NCBI GenBank assembly: GCA_025617745.1
Contig: CM046863.1
Span: 8,668,935-8,732,934 of the forward strand
Direction: 5' to 3'
Origin: Heliocidaris erythrogramma
Taxonomy: Eukaryota > Echinodermata > Echinoidea > Camarodonta > Echinometridae
Length of the DNA: 64,000 nucleotides
In this document: positions 1 through 11,561 of the stretch, piece after piece
Position numbering within the stretch: the stretch's first letter is position 1
How the letters are laid out: every line of letters starts with the position of its first letter
Notes under the pieces: model-generated
The model's input: only the letters and a program-made list of their open reading frames with translations
Databases searched by the model: none
What the model was told of the DNA's origin: nothing
Made by a program: the position numbers and the translations under genes

Positions 1-492
1 TCTGACAGAATATTATTGATGATATATAATACCTTGTTTTTGCCATATATTTCTTATTGTAATATTCTATGGGCAGTGTCAAAGAGTGTAACAAGTGACA
101 TTCATCTGTTACAAAAGAAAGCTTTAAGAATTTGTGCTGGGGTTGGTTATCGTGAACACACAGATCCCCTGTTTGCTAGGTTTAAATGCCTTAAAGTCGG
201 TGAAATTAATTTTCTTCAAACCTCTTTATTTATGTATCGTTATAGTACTAATGTTTTACCTGCCTCGTTTTCTTCCATGTTCATGAAAAACAATGCTATT
301 CACTCTTATTCGACGAGACAAGCAGCAAACTTGCACTTGTTTAATCCACGTACAGTATTGGCACATAAATCAGTGAGACATACTGGTCCAGACGTTTGGA
401 ATTCTTTACTAATTGAAACACGTAATTTGCCTACAATTTACTCTTTTAAAAATGCAGTCAAGCGCATGCTCATTGCAAACATTTTTATTTAA
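1..492 (+). pseudogene. 3' end of a non-LTR retrotransposon ORF2 (RT C-terminal region), cut by window edge
   Basis: The frame is open from base 1 to a TAA at 490-492. It encodes the region after the RT palm, with the signatures LPYISYCNILWA, LLQKKALRIC, IHSYSTRQ and RHTGPDVWNSL. The same blocks occur in order at the C-terminus of the intact element at 48513-51464, so this is a related CR1/L2/Jockey-type element. No stop lies inside the visible part; whether the copy is complete upstream cannot be seen. The likely role in the family is target-primed reverse transcription. The downstream sequence ends in an (AAAT)n tail near 1043-1061, as expected for such elements. Confidence 0.85.
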
Positions 493-1065
493 GATATTTG
501 TTCTATTAGTTGGTTGTTAATTCCCCATAACACAGCGTGTACTTAATTATACTATGATTGTATATATTCTATATATATAAACATGTATAATTTGCCATGA
601 TATGTAATTATGCGCAGTGGTATTGTTAATTAGGGCATCTTCCCACCACCCTCCCCCCCCCCCCCCTCTCTCTCTCTCTCTCCCTCCCCCTCTCTCTTGC
701 TTGTCTTACGTTTTCTTCTCTCTCTCTTTTCTCTCTGTTTCTCCTTCAGTATGGATGGACTGCACCTTTTATCATGTCTACATTTTTCTTGCTCTAGAAC
801 GTACTGTAGAGATTTCAATCTTATTCTTTATCTGTATTTGTATCTGTATATAGTGTATTATATTTGCACTTTTTTTTGTATTTAATCTATTAATCTATGT
901 TTACTTTTAAGAATGTATGAAATATGTAAGATGTTAGGTATGGCAAAACTTCAAGCGTGCAGCTTATATTGCCAGACCTCTGTGTGTTTCTATTTTCAAA
1001 GTTTGTATGTATGAAACTGATTATTGTGAAACATGCAGGAATCAAATAAATAAATAAATACGCTT
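493..1065 (+). repeat. 3' UTR of the retrotransposon with C-run, (CT)n tract and (AAAT)n tail
   Basis: Non-coding sequence after the RT stop. It holds a run of 15 C (652-666), a (CT)n-rich tract to about 735, and a short (AAAT)n tail at about 1043-1061 that I take as the 3' end of the retrotransposon. Small ORFs here are low-complexity translations of the pyrimidine tract. Confidence 0.6.
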
Positions 1066-1735
1066 TAGTCCAATAGGTAGCTGTTGGTACCACGCTTTTA
1101 ATAAGCTTTCGGGCAGTTAGCCCTCTTCGGATTATGAGTGCAGTACTTATTTTGTTGCCTCTATATAATTAGCACCCGGGTACCCTTCCCCACCATGTTA
1201 AAGTGTGTGAGCCAATTGTTGCTCTTATTCAGACCACACGCAGATGCACTCATAATCCGAAGAAGGGCTAAGTGCCCGAAAGCTTATTAAAAGCGTGGTA
1301 CCAACAGCTACGTCTGCAGGTGTACTTATTTTGTTGCCTCTATATAATTAGCACCCGAGTACCTTACCCCACCATGTTAAAGAGTGTGAGCCAATTGTTG
1401 TCCTTTTTCAGACCACACGCAGCTGCACTCATAATCCGAAGAAGGGCTAAGTGCCGAAAGCTTATTAAAAGCGTGGTACCAACAGCTACGTCTGCAGGTG
1501 TACTAATTTTGTTGCCTCTATATAATTAGACCCACGCGTGTCGACGCCCACACGACCACACGCAGCTGCACTCATAATCCGAAGAAGGGCTAAGTGCCCG
1601 AAAGCTTATTAAAAGCGTGGTACCAACAGCTACGTCTGCAGGTGTACTTATTTTTTGTTGCCTGTATATAATTAGCACCCGAGTACACTACCCCACCGTG
1701 TTAAAGAGTGCGAGCCAATTGTTGCTCTTATATAT
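1066..1735 (+). repeat. Tandem Penelope-like terminal repeats with hammerhead-like cores
   Basis: A unit carrying CATAATCCGAAGAAGGGC, then AAGTGCCCGAAAGCTTATT, recurs at 1251, 1430 and 1573, spaced 179 and 143 bp. The first partial copy (1066-1143) is inverted relative to the rest, giving a head-to-head start. The core CCGAAGA, hairpin GGGC/GCCC, GAAA follows the order of a hammerhead ribozyme core (CUGANGA, stem II, GAAA), with U4 changed to C. PLE terminal repeats are known to carry such ribozymes. Further copies occur at 4453 and 15167 in minus orientation. The third unit is shortened by a foreign block containing GTCGACGCCCAC, also found near 16000. Confidence 0.6.
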
Positions 1736-2211
1736 ATATATATATATATCGAAGAAAGAGTAAATAAATACACGGGAGACAAATAAAAAATACCGCAAGA
1801 GCCAAAAATTTGGACTGACGTTTCGGTCAAAGACCTTTATCAAAGTGAGACTGAAAATAAACAATCTGATGCAAAAAATTAAGAAAACGCATAAGTTGCC
1901 AAGATACAAATAATAAAATTAAGCTCGACGCATGATGTAAGCGCTAGGTAGTGACGCAACAAAGGAATGAAAAGTTGGTGCGTAATTTCAAACAATAAGA
2001 TGCAAAAAAGACGCATGAGAAGCCATGTTACAAGTAAAAAAAAAAAAGCTGGAAGCGCAAAGTGAGCGCTAATAAATGACGCAACAAAGAAATGTATGGA
2101 TTGTTTTGTGCTATGTAAATTTAAAAAAAAAAAACGCAATTTAAAAGATACATGGCGTCACAAAGAAAGATTCTGCGCAATAATATAAAATTAAGACCAT
2201 GATGAGAACCG
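1736..2211 (-). repeat. (TA)n tract and 3' terminal region of the minus-strand PLE, with hammerhead-like motif
   Basis: After a (TA)n run, the minus strand of 1812-1845 reads TTTGATAAAGGTCTTTGACC followed by GAAACGTCAG. It has the layout of a degenerate hammerhead core with a GGTC/GACC stem II. Its orientation matches the PLE coding region at 2892-4124, so I read it as that element's 3' terminal repeat. The rest (1850-2211) consists of diverged A-rich repeats sharing ACGCA and GCGCTA words. No coding potential seen. Confidence 0.45.
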
Positions 2212-2213
2212 TA

Positions 2214-2727
2214 CACTGTAAAAACCTTAAGTGCTTTATATAGCACTTTTTGAGGGCATGCATAGGGACTGCACTCAGAGTGTTATTGAATGCCCACAGC
2301 GTGCTATTTCAGCACTTTCAAGGGAGCTGGACCGGCTCCTTAAACTGCTAAACATTCATTTAAAAAAAATCGTGATTTTGGCGAGCCTCGAACCAGGGTC
2401 CGCTGATCGAGAATTGCTGGCAGTACCGCTAGACTAACTCACATCGTACGATTTAGAACAGATCTGTATTGTTACATAGTGAATTTACGACACCACATAG
2501 TTCATGTTATCTACTTGACTCCCATGACTAAACTGGATTGCAAGAAGCATTCGTTAGTCCATCGGTATTAACGTCATCGCCTCTCAATCAGCGGAACCGG
2601 GTTCGAGGCTCGCCACGGTCACATTTTTTTTTTGCTGGTAAATTAGCACACTACAAGTGCTATAAACAGCATTTCAGGTGCAGTCACTATACATACCCCT
2701 AAAAGTAGCACTTTAGTTTTTACAGTG
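2214..2727. mobile_element. 514-bp TA-flanked inverted-repeat element B1 with two opposed tRNA-like units
   Basis: The ends are inverted copies, CACTGTAAAAACCTTAAGTG on the left and CACTTTAGTTTTTACAGTG on the right, each flanked by TA, as for a Tc1/mariner-type target. The subterminal region is full of AGTGCT/AGCACT words. Inside are two tRNA-like stretches pointing outward: 2380-2440 on minus and 2553-2614 on plus. Each has an A-box-like TTAGTC followed by GGTA and a B-box-like GGTTCGAGGCT ending in CGCC. No protein is encoded. A second copy lies inverted at 26217-26723 and is also flanked by TA. Confidence 0.75.
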
Positions 2728-2891
2728 TAAGATAAGCAAAAAGCGCATCTAGAAGGAGACGTAATAAAAGGAAAATTGCGCAAAGTGGAATAATTAATGA
2801 GCAAGTAAAGTTCACGAAATTAAATTTTAATGATTAATGTTGAACGATCGAAATGTACCATTGATCCCATGAGGCTGGAAAGTCCCGAGCT

Positions 2892-4124
2892 TCAAGATGA
2901 CTTTCTCCTCCATCGTCTTTCTCTCTCTCTCTCATCAAGGCAGGTTCGTAGTACGCATACATTCACACCGTTGCAGGTGTGGTTGGCGAGGTTAAAATGG
3001 CGAGCAACCGGGAGTCCAGGGGTGTTCAGCCGAATAGACCTCAGGTGCTCGGTGACTCTGTCTGCCAGTCGTCTTTTGGTCTCGCCGATATACACCATGC
3101 CACAGAGAGTGCACGTCAATCCGTATATGACGCTGCTTGTAGTACAGGTGTACTGCCCTCGAATATGCCACGTACCTTTGGGACCCACGACATCATCCGA
3201 AGAGACAAGGGCGCAGGTCTTGCATCTGGGTCGCATGCATCTAGTGGTGCCGAGGGAAGCGATCTCTCCTGTATGCAGTCATAATAGGATTCACACCAAA
3301 GATCTTCTCTGTAGATTGGTCGGAACCTAGGATGTTCAGGTTGGCACGAACAGCACGGGCGATGCGTTCCGTCGTCTTGTTGTACGTCATGACCAGAGGG
3401 GTACGGGAGTTGGAAGTGTTGGGCCTCTTGGTGAGTGCTTGTTGCCGGGTAATCGTGCTGGCCTTAACCTTTGCCTCTTCAACAATCTTAGCGGGGTAAC
3501 CTCGGTTGGTGAAGAAAGCTGCCATCTCATCAACCCTTCATTCGAACAGGGTGTCGGTGCTGCATATCCGTCGAAGCCTCAGAAACTGGGAAAAGGGGAT
3601 CGCCTTCTTGCAGGATGGGGGATGACAGGAGTCATACCTTAGATAAGAGTGTGAGTCAGTCGGCTTGTAGTGCACATCTGTAGCTAGACCACCGTTGTGA
3701 ATACTGACCGAGACATCCAGAAACGTAACACATTCATCAGAAATCTCATGGGTGAAGCGAAGTGATGGATGGTAATCATTGCAGTGCCCTATGAAACGAT
3801 CTAAATCATCCCGTGAAGAGGTGAAGACACCAACATAGTCATCAATGTACCGCTTGAGAACAACTGGTTTCGAATGTTCATAATTCTGAAGCATATCCTC
3901 CTCGACGTAACCAACAAAAAGGCATGCGTAAGCAGGCCCCATCTTGGTGCCCATGGAGACCCCCTTCTTCTGAGCATAGTACTCGTTGGCAAAACTGAAA
4001 GAGGACAAGGTGAGCACCAACTCCGCTAGTCTCAGGAGGGTTACATCGCTTGGTTATCCTTGACACGGATAACGCTCAAGATAATGCTTCAAAGCTCGTA
4101 GACCATCCGCTGTGGGAATGTTGA
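2892..4124 (-). pseudogene. Penelope-like element ORF (RT plus GIY-YIG endonuclease), decayed
   Basis: Read on minus from 4124, the frame enters inside the RT at NIPTADGLRAL, then gives KKGVSMGTKMGPAYACLF, VLKRYIDDYVG (catalytic DD), FLDVSVSI and HYKPTDSHSYL, the ordered RT blocks of PLEs. A linker follows, then a GIY-YIG-type domain: VIYGLTCTLCGMVYIGET with R-ADRVTEH downstream. Defects: in-frame stops near 4064 (after YPCQG) and at about 3538 (after DTLFE), and a frameshift near 3245-3255 before the endonuclease. The 5' third of RT is missing; similarity ends near 4124 next to a MITE. No function is expected from this copy. Confidence 0.85.
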
Positions 4125-4138
4125 TATATTTTACTAAA

Positions 4139-4274
4139 GGGTACATTAGGTCGACACCTAACAATGCGGTTTATTCCGTCATAATAGCGACCCCTACATT
4201 AGGTAGACAGTTGGTGTCATTAGGTCGACAGTTGTCTATAGAAATGAGACAAAAACTGTCCTCCTAATGTACCC
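4139..4274. mobile_element. 136-bp MITE with GGGTACATTAGG inverted ends
   Basis: GGGTACATTAGG at 4139-4150 is matched by CCTAATGTACCC at 4263-4274. Inside, ATTAGGTCGACA and ATTAGGTAGACA recur. It abuts the truncated 5' edge of the PLE RT, so it or its insertion may mark that breakpoint. No target duplication is evident. Confidence 0.55.
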
Positions 4275-4452
4275 ATTAGGGGTATATATATAATGATATA
4301 TTATATATATATAATATATGTATTATATATATATTATATATATATTATATAATTGTTACCATATATATTATTATTATTATTATATTATTATTACCATATA
4401 TTACCATATATATATATATATATATATGGTATATGGTATATTATATATATAA
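4275..4452. repeat. AT-rich microsatellite ((TA)n, (TTA)n)
   Basis: Almost pure TATATA and ATT repeats; no gene or other signal. Confidence 0.85.
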
Positions 4453-4582
4453 AGAGGCAACACAATAAGTACACCTGCAGACGTAGCTGTTGGTACCACG
4501 CTTTTAATAAGCTTTCTGGCACTTAGCCCTTCTTCCGATCTACATGAGTAGGACAGAAACAGCAATAAGGATAACTGAGATA
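4453..4582 (-). repeat. Solo PLE terminal-repeat fragment
   Basis: In minus orientation it matches the 1066-1735 unit (GTACCACGCTTTTAATAAGC, then TCTGGCACTTAGCCC). It continues into CTACATGAGTAGGACAG, which is shared with 15300-15345. No coding sequence is attached. Confidence 0.6.
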
Positions 4583-5111
4583 TACATAAATACATTATAA
4601 AACAATACCGTATAATCAAATGAGGAGGCACAATAGAATAATTCAAAAGCGTCGAAAAGGGTCTGTTAATTGGAATAGAGCAAGCAGACTTTCCTTAGAT
4701 CTTGACAAAAGCGACTGTATGTTGTTCAGCAATATATTACATACATTTCCGGGGACTATTATATGAACGATCATTTCATAAGTATTGTTGAAACGACTAC
4801 GTACAAACAGCTTCATAAGACGGCCTCTTTTCTCTTGCGTTACCCCATCTATATTAAATTATCTCCATCTAGATCTACCTGTTTTCTTTATCTCCCCCCC
4901 CCCCCTTTTTTGTGAACATTTTTGTTTTTTTCGCTTGTTTTTTTCTCCAGTACAGTTCATATCCCTGTCTTCCTCATTCCCCCTCTCTAGCGCTTAATAA
5001 GCAAGAACATAATTATAAACATTGCTATAGTAAGCATGTTTCTTTTAATATATGTTTGCTCTGATCGTTTAGATTGTTTTATTACTGTAGCCTAACGAAT
5101 AATGTTTTGTT
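4583..5111. other. Unannotated AT-rich stretch
   Basis: No conserved ORF, RNA gene or clear repeat boundary seen. It includes a C10 run near 4890 and pyrimidine-rich sequence to 4990; the short ORFs are low complexity. Confidence 0.5.
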
Positions 5112-5420
5112 ATATATCAAAAATATCAATTGATAAACAAATTAAGATAAGTTTGATCATTTTTCAGCAGATGTTTAAATTATTTTGACCCGTATTCTAC
5201 AAATATATTCACATATTTTCAAGTTTTGCTCTGCCATTTATTGTTTGAAATGCACTGTCATCATGTTCATGATTGAAATATTGGGTAAAATATTGTGAAT
5301 ACCCTTGGTTTATCATTTTGGATGATATTTGTAGAATACTGGTCAAAGTCATTAGAACATTTGCTAAAAATGATCAAACTGATCTTAATTTGTTTATCAA
5401 TTTATATTTTTTGATATATC
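5112..5420. mobile_element. 309-bp hairpin MITE with about 100-bp arms
   Basis: The left arm (5112-5215; TTGATAAACAAATTAAGAT, TTTGATCATTTTTCAGCA, TATTCTACAAATAT) is repeated inverted at 5320-5420 (ATATTTGTAGAATACTGG, AAAAATGATCAAACTGATC). The arms have several mismatches around an AT-rich loop. An ORF spanning the right arm (5273-5551) is not conserved with anything I recognise. Confidence 0.6.
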
Positions 5421-6485
5421 TGCTTTTTCTGGATGATGAATTGTGTTATAGTGTATATCCAAATCATGTTGAAAATCTAGGTATATCATATGGCATTTGT
5501 CATTCTAACAGTGGAGCTGTTCCAGCGTTCAGAAGTTCAATGAAATCCTAGTTTTATGGCCTACATCGTGGTAACCTCATCATTTCTTTAACACTATGGA
5601 AACAATTGGGATTCTCTAAACACACCCCTCAAAGGCTATTTCGGAAAGGAAATGTATGGAGTACTTTGGAGTAATTAACGGAAATGCGAACTATGCAGAA
5701 CTGATCACAGGATGAAAAAAAAAAGAGTTTACCAACAAATTTGAGACTTACTAAATGAAAAAAAAGATCACTAACATATTACCTGACAGAGAATCGTTTT
5801 AGAATTAACTCCAGAAAAAAGATTTTTTTAAGCTTTGACAAAAATGATTGAAGCATATGCTAAAGAAATGCCAAGCTGTATTGGCTGTATGTGGTGGGTG
5901 CAAGGGTCTAGCGCTTCTATAAGCTCTGCATCTATGCTGGTCTCTGTTTTCATTCTCATTTTCATAAAATTAATCTAATGCAGTCTTCATTGCTGTTATT
6001 TTTTTTTCTTATAACTCAAAATTGAATGCTCATTATTTTGCTTGTAATGATTAAAAATGTTTCTGCACTAAGTTTGGTTGTCAGTTGTTTTGTATATTGT
6101 TAATTGCACATTCTTTTTTTCAATTGTGTGTTTTATTAAATTTAAAAAAATACAATACTTATTGTTATATACTTTGAGTAATGAAAATGTAATGAACTAA
6201 AATCTAAATGTGAAATCTGAAATCTGGAGGAGTATTGAATAACATGTGACTAAAATCCTTGAAGTTGATACCGGGATATTCTAAGGCACAACACCCTTTT
6301 TAGAAAATAAGATTTTTCTGTGTATTTCAGCAAGAAAAATATTTATTGGCCCTTATTTATATCGATTGGATGTGCAGGGCGACAGAAATCTCTTTTCCCG
6401 GCTCTTCTTAATTGAAAATGAATGCCAAATTTCACTTCTGTTAAATAAATTGAGTCAGCGCAATTCTTCATGTATACGTTAAAAA
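5421..6485. other. Unannotated AT-rich stretch
   Basis: I see no gene, RNA or repeat with defined ends in this 1 kb. It is a generic AT-rich invertebrate intergenic sequence with short A and T runs. Confidence 0.5.
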
Positions 6486-6614
6486 ACATAAATTTCCATT
6501 CACTTATGATAAAATTCAAGAGAAAGAAAAATGGTGGTGTTCTCGCAGTATTGCAAAAAGTGTCAATTGAAATTTATTGAATTTTATCAGAAGAGAATGA
6601 AAATTTATGATTAT
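6486..6614. mobile_element. Small hairpin repeat
   Basis: CATAAATTTCCATTCACTTA followed by TGATAAAATTCAA at 6487-6520 is mirrored by TTGAATTTTATCAGAAGAG and AATGAAAATTTATG at 6577-6610. This is an imperfect inverted repeat with arms of about 34 bp. Confidence 0.5.
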
Positions 6615-7337
6615 ACATGGTATGGTATACAAGATATATGTGTGTATATATACTGAACTACAAAAGAAACGTCGCACTTTTCAAATTGATATCTTTTACA
6701 CATGATATTGGAATTTGATACGTAAAATCACATGTTATGCTTTTTTAACATCACAGATATGGCATTGACCGCCCATAACACATCATCATTATCATGATTG
6801 GTGATAAGCATTATATTCGAATCTGCTCGTTGGCTGTGAATGTGACCACTATATAGCTCACTCCAATGAACACTCGACTTTTTCGTGGATTTTCTTCACA
6901 ATTATGATAATGTGAGTTATTTCTACTGCTCTACGTTTGACATGAACCTCCCAGGACTAAGTAAACTGATATTTTGTGAAAATTAGACGAATGTTTGACA
7001 CTAGTAACTAAGCCAAACCGACTTCGACAACATTAGGAAACAACACGCGGTCGTTGCTTCATACCATCGGGCCGGCGACGGGTAAAGTTTAGTCTCCAAA
7101 CCTCTCAAGTCAAAGGCGAATGTATGTGACTCTCAGCCCGTGAAAGATTAGAAAGCCAAACAATAGTACCCATCCCTGTCTTTGTCTGATGCACCCCATC
7201 TATTGTATGCAACACCCCTCTGCCTAGATGGATGACGTGTTACGTCTGAAAAGAAAGTGGCGCGAGATTCGGGTACTGGAAGACAGACACGGCAATCGCA
7301 AGCTGCCTGTGAATCAACCTGCACTTCTTGTTTGACT

Positions 7338-8125
7338 ATGTCAGACCTCATTGGCAACAAGGAGTTTTTGGATACAATCAAGAAAATAGTAAAGAAAGCT
7401 GTTAGAGAGGAACTACAAGATCTGAAGCAAGAACTAACAAGAGTTACGAGACAAACAGAAGTTAATGAATCTAAAATTGTCGCACTTGAGATCGAAAACG
7501 AAAACAAAACTAAACAAATCAAAATTCTTGAGAAACGTCTTGAAATTCAGGAGGAAACCACGACTAGACTTCAACATAAATCAAAGGAAGCTGAGCAGTA
7601 CTCAAGAAGAAACTGTGTAAGACTGTTTGGAATACCGGAAAACAAGGGAGAAAACACGGATGAAATCATGCTTTACTTAGCGAAGGATAAGCTCGACGTT
7701 GCCCTTCACATCGAAGATATCGATCGCAGCCACCGTGTTGGATCAATACAAAAGACGAATTGGCAACAGGAGCTTCGACATCGAATTCAACCCAGAGCGC
7801 TTCAAAACCGACATCATGGGCCGCGATTGCATCGCAAGCAAAACAGGGAAAGGAACGTCACCGTCCGATCATCGTGAAGTTTGCGACGTATCGGGTGAGA
7901 CAATCCATCATGGCAGTGAGGCGCCGACTTAAAAACTCTGGAATATCCATCGCGGAAGATTTAACTGCGTCGAACTATGAGATACTCAAAGAAGCGAGAT
8001 TGTCACAAAAAATATCTGCAGCATGGTCACAAGATGGACGGATTCTCGTAGCTATACCTGCAGCAAATGGGAAATCCATCAGAAAAGTCATAGGTACTGT
8101 AGAAGAAGCACGAAAACTAAGGTAA
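7338..8125 (+). pseudogene. Non-LTR ORF1 (coiled-coil RNA-binding-type protein), one frameshift
   Basis: The chosen ATG at 7338 starts MSDLIGNKEF. A heptad-rich region full of K, E, L and I follows (roughly residues 15-90; LEIENENKTKQIKILEKRL) and predicts a coiled coil, likely for multimerisation. Next comes YSRRNCVRLFGIPE and a block ending DIDRSHRVG, typical of ORF1 proteins of Jockey/CR1-like elements. The frame then shifts near 7740-7760 to one encoding RPIIVKFATYRVR, LKNSGISIAEDLTASN and KISAAWSQDGRI. LKNSGISI recurs in the ORF1 remnant at 53618-53803. The product would bind element RNA in a ribonucleoprotein particle (inference from family). Confidence 0.8.
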
Positions 8126-8321
8126 CAATGATAATTGTGTAAACTATATCCTGGGAGGTTCTCCTATTAATTTACCTATTAATCACCATTAATTTATAGA
8201 ATGATAGACATTTTAAAATAATTTATTGTGTAGAAAAGTGTATTGTTTTATATATTTTAGCTTGCCTAAATCTTGTATATTTGATTGATCTCCTTGGATT
8301 TCGAATTTGTCCTTATAACTC

Positions 8322-11300
8322 ATGTTATTATACCCCTGTTGTTGTTGTGAAAAAACTGTTAAATCAAATCAAAAGGCTCTTTTATGTACTGACTGCAAAA
8401 ACTGGATCCATACTTCTTGTGCTGGTGTCCCGGACAGCCTTTATAATGATCCTTCGGAACATTTCGTAGAATGGCGTTGCCCAAAATGTATTTTTGCCAT
8501 ACTACCATTCAATGATACTGAGCATTGTGTAAATGAACCCACCCCTTCTAATGAAATAAAAATCTCACCAAAATGTGATACAAATGAATTTATTCATGTG
8601 CGCAAATATGATGAATTGTCTGGAAAAGGTCTTAAGTTTGTTCATTTGAACATCACTAGTTTGTTGAAAAACATTGACGAAGTCCGGTTATTTTTAAATG
8701 AAAATGATGTAGATGTGTTTGCCTTAAACGAAACAAGGTTGGATAATACTATTAGTGAGAATGAAATATCTGTTCCAAGTTATAATATTGTTCGTAAAGA
8801 CAGAGATCGAATGGGAGGTGGCGTAGCGATTTATGTAAAAACTGGTATTCATTTTCAGATCATTGAACATGATGTGTTATCTCAATTGGAAGCTATATGT
8901 ATCAAATTATGCCACGCCAAATCTACATGTAAGCCAATATTCTTTGTTGATTGGTATAGGCCACCGAATTCTAAATTAGAAGTTATGGACTTGTATGAAA
9001 ACTTACTTCAGTTTATAGATAGCTTTAATGCTGACATTATAGTCATGGGTGATGTAAATTGTGACATTCTAGATAAAAAGTACAACTCTGTTAGCGCTAA
9101 ATATGCAAATACGAACAATGTGTATTCCATGGAACAGATTAATACAAGTGAACCGACAAGAATTACAAACAAATCGGCTACTTTAATAGATCATATGGTA
9201 ACGAATAATAAAATGTATGTAAAGTCATCTGGTATAATACATATAGGTATGAGTGATCACTCAATGAGTTATATGATTTGGAAGGTGGAATTACCTAAAT
9301 CTGAACCCCGAGTTATAGAATATAGAAATATAAATAAAATTGATATGAACAGCTTTAAGCAAGATCTTAGAAATCAACCATGGGAAACTGTGAAAGATTT
9401 CTCCAGTCTTGACGATGCGGTCTGCAAATGGGAAGAATTATTGATGGAAATAGTAAATAAACATATGCCCATACGAACAAAGCGAGTAAGGAATCATATA
9501 TGCCCTTGGATGAACTCGTATATTCATAAACTCATGAGAGAACGAGATAAATTAAAGAAAAGGGCTTGGAAAGAGAAAGACAGTATCTTAATGAGTCAAT
9601 ATAGGAAACTAAGGAATAAAGTAACAGGAGAAGTAAGAAAATTGAAGAAAATTTATTATGTAAACAAATTAACTAGTACTGAAAGTAATCCAGTGCAAAC
9701 ATGGAAAATATTAAAAGGATTGTTACCCAATAAGAAATCTTTAAATTATTTTGGTAATGAAGATAATGAAGAGGTAGCAAACACATTTAATTCTTTCTTT
9801 TCTCAAGTAGGTCAGAAGTTGTCTGAATCGATCCCATGTGATACTCATAATAACTTTTCTGAAGGTGATAAGTTCATTGAAAATGAGTTTGAGTTGATTA
9901 CAGTTTCTGAAAATGAAGTTTTAGCAGAATTGAATAAACTTAAAAATAAGAAATCAACTGGTATTGAAGGGATATCATCTACCATGCTTAAATTGTCTGT
10001 TGAAGAAATTACACCATCTCTCACTTATTTGATCAATAGGTCAATCTCTGAGAAAGTCGTACCTTCTAGATGGAAAGTAGCAAAAATAATTCCTTTGTTT
10101 AAGAAGGGTGATAGAAGCCTCCCAGATAATTATAGACCGATATCGTTGTTGCCTGTAGTTTCAAAAGTATTAGAACGTGTTATACACAAACAACTATATA
10201 ACTACATAAAAAATAATGACTTTTTAGCAGCGGAACAGTCTGGATTTAGACCACTGCACTCTACGCTCACGTCCCTCACTAAGGTCACGGATGATTGGCT
10301 CAGTGCAATGGACAAAAAAATGTTACACCGGCGCCGTGTTCGTAGATCTCAGAAAGGCGTTTGACACAGTAAACCATAACGTACTTTTAAAAAAGTTGCG
10401 GAGTATAGGTATAAGTAATTCTTGTATCAAGTGGTTTAGGGAATATTTAAGTAATCGAAAAATTGTGACTCAAGTTATTAACACATTTTCACGGGAAGAA
10501 TTTATTTCATACGGTGTACCTCAAGGATCCATTCTGGGACCATTACTGTTTGTAATCTACATAAATGACATAGTAAAACAAATTGATACCTGTGATATTC
10601 ATTTGTATGCTGACGATACAGTGTTGTATTTTTCCGATCCCAATCCGCATAAAGTTCGAACGGTATTGCAAAAGGACTTGAGCAGGGTTGTTACCTGGAT
10701 GAGTAACCATAGACTGAGTTTGAATTGTGATAAAACAGTTTGTATGCTCATTGGAAACAGGGCATTATTGAACAAATATAATATTTTAGATTTGAATGTA
10801 AATGCAAATAAACTTGTACAAGTTAAGTATGTGAAATATTTAGGTATCACAGTTGATGAAGAATTAAGCTGGAACATACAGGTTGAAAACGTTTGTAAGA
10901 AAGTAAGTAAAATGATCAGTTTCTTACGAAGGCTTAGAAATGTAATTAATGAAAAAAATATGAAATTAATATACAAGTCTTTCATATTACCGCATTTAGA
11001 TTATGCAGATTTAGTATGGGATTCTTGTAAAAATAAACACATAGATAGGATTCAAAAACTTCAAAACAGAGCAGGGCGAATAATTTTGAAGATTAATCCA
11101 TATTCTTATACATCAAACCATAAAGTACACCACATTCTTCAATGGGATTCCATTGCTTCTAGACGTACACAACACTTACTTCAATTAGTCTATAAAGCTT
11201 TAAATAAAATGACTCCATTTTATTTGACAAAACTTTTTAGTGTTAAAGAAAATTTATATTCATTACGATCTGAATATAATCTAAGCATCCAGATACCAAG

Positions 11301-11436
11301 GAGTAATTACTGCAAGAGAATGGTTTCATACAGGGGCAGTAAGAATTTTAATTCACTTCCTTTGAGTGTTAAAAAGGCATCCACTGTAAATGCTTTTAAA
11401 GGACACCTAAAAGAGCATATACTTTCATACATGTAA
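8322..11436 (+). pseudogene. Non-LTR ORF2: PHD finger, APE-like endonuclease, reverse transcriptase; one frameshift
   Basis: ATG at 8322. Residues 6-56 carry a C4HC3 PHD-type pattern: Cys pairs at 6/9 and 22/25, His30/Cys33, Cys53/56. The endonuclease starts near residue 105 (FVHLNITSL, ALNETRLDN, GDVNCDI, ending SDHS). RT blocks are NYRPISLLP, VDLRKAFDTVNH, YGVPQGSILGPLLF and the catalytic LYADDTVLY, then a C-terminal region with LQNRAGRIILK. The frame breaks at about 10321-10324, where an extra T puts MDKKM out of phase with YTGAVFVDLRKAFD; the second frame runs intact to TAA at 11436. Apart from that base, ORF2 is about 1,037 codons, normal for the clade. Confidence 0.9.
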
Positions 11437-11514
11437 TATATAGATGTGCAGGATTGGGCTTAATTATCTTTACATATTGGGATTTCGTAGTTTTAATTGT
11501 TTTAAGTTTTAAGT

Positions 11515-11561
<47 letters not shown>

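Noticed and set aside
1528-1556. Cloning adaptor contamination (ACGCGTGTCGAC with MluI and SalI sites)
   Set aside because: A diverged version occurs at about 15995-16015, so it is more likely a native repeat segment.
2830-3330. Plus-strand ORFs of 166 and 101 codons
   Set aside because: They are antisense shadows of the minus-strand PLE GIY-YIG domain and linker, which carry recognisable motifs.
11516-11561. Poly-A tail of an antisense retrogene
   Set aside because: The T46 run lies within the 3' UTR of N1 upstream of its own tail, with no coding sequence in the antisense direction.
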